64,000 nt of DNA from a bacterium (GTDB taxonomy: Bacteria > Vulcanimicrobiota > JABDET01), in assembly GCA_021817145.1 (NCBI GenBank), contig JAKAVV010000005.1:96341-160340 (forward strand), written 5' to 3'. Positions 59,402 to 64,000 of the stretch are shown in pieces. Every line of letters begins with the position of its first letter. The first letter of the stretch is position 1. Made by a program: the position numbers and the translations under genes. A model generated the notes under the pieces. The model had not been told where the DNA came from and made no database searches. It saw nothing but the letters and a program-made list of their open reading frames with translations.

Positions 59402-59428
59402 GAACAAAAAATGGAGGGAGGTCGTCTC

Positions 59429-60721
59429 TTATTGGAGTTTGTCCAGAAGCTTGAAAAAATTAGGGAAAGAAATATCAATGACTTCCGATCCATTTAGAAT
59501 GGTCTCTTTGTCCGCTGTCAATCCACCAATCGTAAAAGCCATGGCAAGTCTGTGATCTCCATGGCTGAATACTTCAGCCCCTTTTAGTCTAGAGGGACCC
59601 TCAATCACAAAACCATCAGGGAGTTCTTGGATGGATACACCCATTTTCCGAAGTTCCAGGCATAAATCTCGAATTCTATCCGTTTCTTTTACTCTTAATT
59701 CTTCCGCATGAGTGACCTTTGAAACTCCTTCTGCTTGACTGGCTGCAATGGCAAAAATAGGGAGTTCATCAATGAGATTGGGAACTTCTTCTGGAAAAAT
59801 TTCTGCTGCTTTCAAAGAACTGGAAGAAACGACCAGGTCCCCTTCAGGCTCAAAAAAGGAGTTTCCAGCAGAAATAGTTTTTGAAATAACTCGAATGTCC
59901 CCTCCCATTCTTTGGAGAAGTTTTAGAAAAGCGGTTCTGGTTGGATTTAATCCAACCCTTTTTAAAGTGATTTTAGAATGAGGGACACATAAACCAGCCA
60001 CCAGAAAAAAAGCGGCTGAGGAAAAATCTCCAGGAATATAAAGGTTGATTCCTTTTAAAGGGCTGGGATTGACTGAAATTTTTCTATCTGAGAATTGAAT
60101 CTTTCCTCCCATTTCAGATAATAATCTTTCTGTGTGATCTCGTGTTTGAGCGCTCTCTTCTAATATAGTTTCTCCTTCTGCCTGCAGAGCAGCCAGGATC
60201 AATGCTGTTTTTACCTGGGCGCTGGCAACTGGAATCCTGTACTTTATTTCATTCAGTTTTCCTCCTTGAACACACAGAGGGGCTAAACTTGCGTTCCCCC
60301 TTCCTGAGATTTTCCCGCCCATGAGTGATAAAGGTTCCACAACCCTTTTCATAGGACGCTTTCTTAAGGATTCATCTCCTGTTAAAACTGAGAAAAAAGG
60401 CTGCCCTGACAAAAGCCCTAAGAGAAGTCTTAAAGTTGTTCCTGAATTTTCAGCATTGAGAATGTTGTCAGGTTCTTTTAATCCATCCAATCCTTTTCCA
60501 TGAATGATCCGAGCTGCAGGAGTTGGAGCTTCAATAGAAACACCTAATAATCTCATGCAGGCTTCTGTGGCAAGCGTATCTTTTGAAGGGAGGAAATTTT
60601 CGAGATGAGTTATCCCTTGAGCAATTCCTCCTAAAATCAGTCCGCGGTGGCTGAGAGATTTATCTCCTGGAATCTCAATCTCGCCTGATAAAGATTTAAT
60701 CGGGGAAATTTTTCTCGTCAA
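59429..60721 (-). CDS. aroA: 3-phosphoshikimate 1-carboxyvinyltransferase (EPSP synthase)
   Basis: Sixth step of the shikimate pathway and target of glyphosate. N-terminal IPGDKSLSHRGLILGGIA and LNAENSGTTLRLLLGLL, the C-terminal ESDRI-like KETDRI and HGDHRLAMAF are characteristic. The reading frame runs far upstream into the cyclase gene, but TTG at 60721 overlaps the cyclase stop by four bases (TTGA), has AAAGGAGG upstream, and gives 430 residues, the usual length. Confidence 0.94.
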   Translation of the reverse strand: MTRKISPIKSLSGEIEIPGDKSLSHRGLILGGIAQGITHLENFLPSKDTLATEACMRLLGVSIEAPTPAARIIHGKGLDGLKEPDNILNAENSGTTLRLLLGLLSGQPFFSVLTGDESLRKRPMKRVVEPLSLMGGKISGRGNASLAPLCVQGGKLNEIKYRIPVASAQVKTALILAALQAEGETILEESAQTRDHTERLLSEMGGKIQFSDRKISVNPSPLKGINLYIPGDFSSAAFFLVAGLCVPHSKITLKRVGLNPTRTAFLKLLQRMGGDIRVISKTISAGNSFFEPEGDLVVSSSSLKAAEIFPEEVPNLIDELPIFAIAASQAEGVSKVTHAEELRVKETDRIRDLCLELRKMGVSIQELPDGFVIEGPSRLKGAEVFSHGDHRLAMAFTIGGLTADKETILNGSEVIDISFPNFFKLLDKLQ

Positions 60722-62616
60722 TCTGCCTCCTTTACTGTCCAAATAAGAATTTTCTCTTTTTTCCCGCGAACATCTGTTTCCCCTAAGTTTAGAAAATGGT
60801 ATTTTTCTTTCGCTTTTTTTATGGCTTGATAAGTATTGTCCGACAGGATGAGGGGAACCTGATACTCTTTTGTCAGTTCTTGAAGACGGGAAGCCACATT
60901 GACAGCATCCCCAATCACTGTCAGCTCTTCTTTTTTTTGAAACCCTAATTCCCCCCAAATTACTTTCCCTGTATTTAGTCCGACCCCAATTTTCCACTTT
61001 CCTTTTACTGCTTTTAAAATTTCCAGACCTGCTTCTAAAGCCTGATCCGAGTCATCAGGTCTGGGGTAAGGCTCTGAAAAGATCCCCATGATTTCATCCC
61101 CCACAAATTTTGCTAGAAACCCCCCTTTTTCAATAATAATTAAACCAACAGTATTGTAATAATCTTTAATATACTCCAGGACCTGATCCGGAGAAGTGGA
61201 TTCTGCGACACTGGTAAACCCTCTGATATCGCAGAACAAGATCGTGACTTCATCTGTTCTTCCATTTAACCCAAGATCCGTGGGGTTTTTTCTATACCCT
61301 TCTGCTAATTCAGGGCTTAAGTATCGGGATAAAAGAGCCACTGTTTTTGAAATTTCCTGTTCTGTAGTAAAAGAGCGATGCAGTTCTATTCCGGTAAAAC
61401 TCAGGAGAGAGGCTGTAACAGGGAAAATAAGAGCCAGGTTATATCCCCAGACATACCGAATCAATAAAAAATCCAGCAAGATAAAAGCTGTCAAGAAAAG
61501 CAAATACCCTGCGTAGAAATAAATTCCTGGCTTTTTGAGTTTCTCTCTCGCGTAAGAGAACCCTAGTGGAGCAAAAGCTAGCAGCACAATTGAAAAAATC
61601 TGGATTGACTCTGGAACAGGGTGAACAAATTGAGCATGCAAAAGATCCCACAGGACAACCGCATCAACAAAAATGGAAGGCACCACTCCTGCTGGAGTGG
61701 CAATCTGCTGCTGCCGTATGGTTCTGGCATCCCCCACAAAAACATACTGCGCATGTTTGAATTCTGTTTTAGGAAGGGGTTCGAATTTCTGCTGACCAGG
61801 AGGCAAATGGTTTGTTAAAACCTCAGTTACCGTGTAGGTGGGGAAAAAATCGCCTAAATATCCTTGTGTTCGATCAATAAAAGGATACCGCAAACTAATT
61901 CCTCGCGTTCCATGTTTTATCGAAGCTTCTCCTTTAGGTATAATGTTATCCGGATCGATTTTTCCGTATTTCCCTGTGTATAGAAGATAAGGAAGAACAC
62001 CTAATGGAGCCCAGTGAATTTTGTATTTTGGGGTTGATTTTGATGGCTGTATTTTTTGGATAAAGGCAGGAATTCCGCTCTGTTCCGGAATTTGCGGAAC
62101 GATTTGACGATAATCCCAATGAACATACTCTGCTTTCCCATCTGTGGCAAGAGGAATATTGGCGATTCCAACAGGATGATTTTCCGCAAAAACAGGAGAG
62201 GGGGAAATCAATGTGTTCTGTTCACGCCCCCCTCCTGATGACCAGGAAAGAGCAGAAAAAACAACAGTTCCGCGAAAATCTTTAATTGCTTTTTTAAAGG
62301 CATCTGCTCCATTCCATTTATTTATGCCAAAGGGATAAAAGTAATCAAACAGCAAAATTTTGCGGGGGGATTTCATCTCTTGATTGAGTTTTCTAACCAG
62401 TTTCCCCCAGATTGGGGACAAAACAGTTTGGTTTTTCGTTAAGTCAGAGTTTTTTAAAAGAATGACAGCAATTCTGGAGCTGCCCTTGTCCATTTGAATA
62501 CTTCTTGTGCTGTAATCGTACAGCGGGCTTTCCACGATCCTTAAGACAGGGAACAGCCATAGGGTACTGATGACAAGAGCTGTAGATAAAGAAATATAAA
62601 AAGGTATTCTGCCCAT
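60718..62616 (-). CDS. CHASE2-domain class III adenylate/guanylate cyclase
   Basis: A 632-residue membrane sensor: N-terminal helix (about 6-24), an extracytoplasmic CHASE2 sensor domain (about 30-335), three membrane helices (about 340-415), and a C-terminal class III cyclase domain (about 450-625). Catalytic metal Asp residues lie in ILFCDIRGFTS and KFVGDEIMG; IGDAVNVASRLQ matches the substrate region. cAMP or cGMP product cannot be settled from the visible residues. aroA is translationally coupled downstream. Confidence 0.9.
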   Translation of the reverse strand: MGRIPFYISLSTALVISTLWLFPVLRIVESPLYDYSTRSIQMDKGSSRIAVILLKNSDLTKNQTVLSPIWGKLVRKLNQEMKSPRKILLFDYFYPFGINKWNGADAFKKAIKDFRGTVVFSALSWSSGGGREQNTLISPSPVFAENHPVGIANIPLATDGKAEYVHWDYRQIVPQIPEQSGIPAFIQKIQPSKSTPKYKIHWAPLGVLPYLLYTGKYGKIDPDNIIPKGEASIKHGTRGISLRYPFIDRTQGYLGDFFPTYTVTEVLTNHLPPGQQKFEPLPKTEFKHAQYVFVGDARTIRQQQIATPAGVVPSIFVDAVVLWDLLHAQFVHPVPESIQIFSIVLLAFAPLGFSYAREKLKKPGIYFYAGYLLFLTAFILLDFLLIRYVWGYNLALIFPVTASLLSFTGIELHRSFTTEQEISKTVALLSRYLSPELAEGYRKNPTDLGLNGRTDEVTILFCDIRGFTSVAESTSPDQVLEYIKDYYNTVGLIIIEKGGFLAKFVGDEIMGIFSEPYPRPDDSDQALEAGLEILKAVKGKWKIGVGLNTGKVIWGELGFQKKEELTVIGDAVNVASRLQELTKEYQVPLILSDNTYQAIKKAKEKYHFLNLGETDVRGKKEKILIWTVKEAD

Positions 62617-62636
62617 TCGTGATCCATTTCGCGGTC

Positions 62637-62695
62637 AAAAGGAGGATCCCCTTATTGCCAAAATCCTCCTTTTAGAGAATTGTTTGAAATTCTCT
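62637..62695. repeat. Two perfect inverted repeats in the cyclase/62763 divergent region
   Basis: AAAAGGAGGAT (62637-62647) pairs with ATCCTCCTTTT (62663-62673), an 11-bp perfect arm with a 15-base loop, 21 bases upstream of the cyclase ATG. Next to it AGAGAATT (62674-62681), loop GTTTGA, AATTCTCT (62688-62695) is followed by TTTTG. The -35 (TTGTTT, 62680-62685) and -10 (TATCCT, 62703-62708) of a weak plus-strand promoter overlap the second repeat. Possible operator or attenuator pair. Confidence 0.5.
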
Positions 62696-62762
62696 TTTGT
62701 GCTATCCTTAAAGTAAGGATTGATATCCACGCAGTCCGTATTTGGAGAAAAGGAGATAATGA

Positions 62763-63122
62763 ATGAGTTCGTTTTATTATAAAAAACTTTCCCACCCCCT
62801 GCAGATGACCCTTCGGACCATTGAAGGGCAGTATTTGGGAAGTTTTCCATGCCACACACTTTGCGATGATGGGGTTTTGATTGAGGGGAAGGTTGATACT
62901 ATTCTCGACAGTTTGAGACTTTTGGATTCCTATCTTTTGATTCTTGAAATTGCTGTTCCTCACCACCGCTCCATTCGCGCTGCAGCCCGATTGAGTTTGC
63001 ACAATCTCACAAGACAATATCAAAGTTCCAGAGCTTTCCTCCGTTTCGTGCGGATGAATTTTGACTGCAAGCAGAGATACACAGATCTTCTTTATTCCAT
63101 GACTGCATCGAACTTCGCGTGA
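62763..63122 (+). CDS. Uncharacterised 119-residue protein
   Basis: Not recognised. A mixed hydrophobic and basic protein (pI high) with two Cys in SFPCHTLCDDGVL and a later FDCKQRY; the middle is helical (VDTILDSLRLLDSYLLILEI). The ATG at 62763 is preceded by AAAGGAGAT seven bases upstream, so the start is good. No signal peptide is clear. It diverges from the cyclase gene. Confidence 0.65.
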   Translation: MSSFYYKKLSHPLQMTLRTIEGQYLGSFPCHTLCDDGVLIEGKVDTILDSLRLLDSYLLILEIAVPHHRSIRAAARLSLHNLTRQYQSSRAFLRFVRMNFDCKQRYTDLLYSMTASNFA

Positions 63123-63235
63123 AAGCTTCCAGAAATCAGTTGAAAATCCGTTGGTCTGCAGAGCGTGAGATAAGGGTGAGCCCAGGAGATTCCTTGCCAG
63201 GGGATTGTTAGTGTGAGTCGAAAATAAAAAAAGAA

Positions 63236-63883
63236 TTGGATATTTTTACTCTGAGTTTGATTACGATTTTTTTAGGCGGCATTAATCTCTTATATCGAAA
63301 TTGGAAAGAGAAAAAGTTGAGCGCCTGGCTAAATAATCTAACGATCAGCTTAAAAGCCGAATTGACAGTGGATAAACACTCTATGGATTACCATGTCTAT
63401 TATTTGAAAGGAGTCTTCCAGAACGCCCCGTTTCAGTGCGCATACGTGAAAGGGTTGTGGGATAAACCCTCCAGTTTTAGAGTTTCTGTCCCAGCGGATA
63501 GCAAAGAGTGTTTTTCCATTCGGCTGAATGAGATTCAAAGTGGCAAGGTTCAATTGGGTGAAGTTCGGTCTGATGAAGTTCGGTCTGATGCAGTTCAGTC
63601 TGATGCAGTTCAGTCTGTGAAGGCTTCATCCAATGCAGAAAAGGAAGACCATTTATTCAATTGTTTTTCCAGTCCACAAAGCAAACAAGCGATTTTAAAA
63701 ATGCGCTCTCTGGGGATTGATACCCTTGAAACAAAAACAGAAGAAGGTAAAAAATCCATTTGCGCTGTCTTGATCGCAGAAAAAGGCCGCCGCCAATCTC
63801 GCTTGTTTTCTGTTACGTCGGATTGGGTGGAACAAGTTGTCCATTTAATGCAGACCCTGACTCAAGAACCTGCAAAAGTTTAA
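63236..63883 (+). CDS. Uncharacterised membrane-anchored protein with internal tandem repeat
   Basis: Not recognised. 215 residues with an N-terminal membrane helix (about 3-20, FTLSLITIFLGGINLLY), then a globular region, a short stretch of repeats (about 105-128, units (G/D)-(E/A)-V-(R/Q)-S) encoded by a 15-base tandem repeat at 63560-63619, and a C-terminal alpha/beta part. TTG start at 63236; no strong ribosome site. It could be expressed from the 62.7 kb promoter. Confidence 0.6.
   Translation: MDIFTLSLITIFLGGINLLYRNWKEKKLSAWLNNLTISLKAELTVDKHSMDYHVYYLKGVFQNAPFQCAYVKGLWDKPSSFRVSVPADSKECFSIRLNEIQSGKVQLGEVRSDEVRSDAVQSDAVQSVKASSNAEKEDHLFNCFSSPQSKQAILKMRSLGIDTLETKTEEGKKSICAVLIAEKGRRQSRLFSVTSDWVEQVVHLMQTLTQEPAKV
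63560..63619 (+). repeat. Four 15-bp tandem repeats inside the 63236 gene
   Basis: Units GAAGTTCGGTCTGAT (63560-63574, 63575-63589), GCAGTTCAGTCTGAT (63590-63604) and GCAGTTCAGTCTGTG (63605-63619), preceded by a faded unit at 63545-63559. In frame; unit-number changes would add or remove five residues each. Confidence 0.9.
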
Positions 63884-63969
63884 TATCACTGAAGCAGGAC
63901 AGCGTTGAATCTCCGCATAACCTGACCTTGCAGTCAGAACACCTCGATTAAGCTTAAATTGAATTAGTA

Positions 63970-63998
63970 TTGACATTTTCATTTGGGGGTGGTAAAAT
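63970..63998 (+). promoter_or_regulatory. Sigma70-type promoter at the right edge
   Basis: TTGACA (63970-63975), 17 bases, TAAAAT (63993-63998): near-consensus. It drives a gene beginning beyond the window. Confidence 0.75.
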
Positions 63999-64000
63999 GA

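Noticed and set aside
60722-60997. Upstream extension of aroA into the cyclase gene
   Set aside because: It reads the cyclase coding sequence in another frame; the TTG at 60721 with AAAGGAGG fits the EPSP synthase start.

Overview
The window is a 64 kb chromosomal segment of a motile, AT-rich, double-membraned bacterium. A TonB-dependent outer-membrane receptor points to an outer membrane, yet the flagellar gene order is the one familiar from Firmicutes (flgBC-fliEFGHIJK-flgD-flgE-swrD-motAB-fliM-fliY-fliPQR-flhB-flhA, with fliA and a FliK-like/FlhB-tail pair following). The mixture suggests an uncultured or deep-branching phylum; the sequence alone does not name it. Promoters of the TTGACA-17-TATAAT type and GGAGG ribosome sites are easy to find. 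GTG and TTG starts are common, and adjacent genes often overlap by 1-4 bases. No rRNA, tRNA, CRISPR array or insertion sequence was seen.

Layout. 0.1-2.1 kb: a cytosine-5 DNA methyltransferase diverging from a Mig-like T:G mismatch glycosylase. 2.2-4.3 kb: ribH and lysS. 4.3-12.4 kb, mostly minus strand: TonB receptor, glycolate-oxidase-like subunits GlcF and GlcE, a small plus-strand STAS gene, ubiD, an unknown gene and ispD. 12.5-42.8 kb: the flagellar cluster, starting at a strong sigma70 promoter. It is interrupted between flhB and flhA by a BrnT/CopG toxin-antitoxin pair with its own palindromic promoter. After flhA come three tandem YcgR-like proteins (only the last keeps the PilZ c-di-GMP motifs), sigma28 FliA, a small Gln-rich protein, a FliK-like protein, an FlhB-tail protein, and a three-gene module I cannot assign: a helical protein, an ExeA-like AAA ATPase and an eight-repeat DUF11 protein without a signal peptide. 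42.8-45.9 kb, minus strand: a FliT-like gene, fliS and fliD behind a probable sigma28 promoter, so FliA made here probably switches on the filament-cap operon.

46-52.6 kb: an alkaline-phosphatase-superfamily phosphodiesterase and hemW, then on the minus strand atpD, atpC, murA and mreB (beta and epsilon subunits of ATP synthase separated from the other subunits, linked to cell-wall synthesis and shape). 52.7-58.2 kb: carbonic anhydrase, Fe/Mn superoxide dismutase, an FmdB zinc ribbon, a complete transcription unit for a 14-residue lysine-rich peptide, a degenerate RsbW-like protein, a lipoprotein, a secreted protein and a DUF5693 membrane protein. 58.2-62.6 kb, minus strand: CHASE2 adenylate/guanylate cyclase, aroA and a NicO-type nickel/cobalt transporter. 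62.7-64 kb: two unrecognised genes and a promoter reading out of the window.

The most unusual items are the unassigned module inside the flagellar cluster (37.5-42.8 kb), the 14-residue basic peptide gene, the toxin-antitoxin pair inserted in the flagellar operon, the degenerate YcgR series, and the methyltransferase/T:G glycosylase pair.
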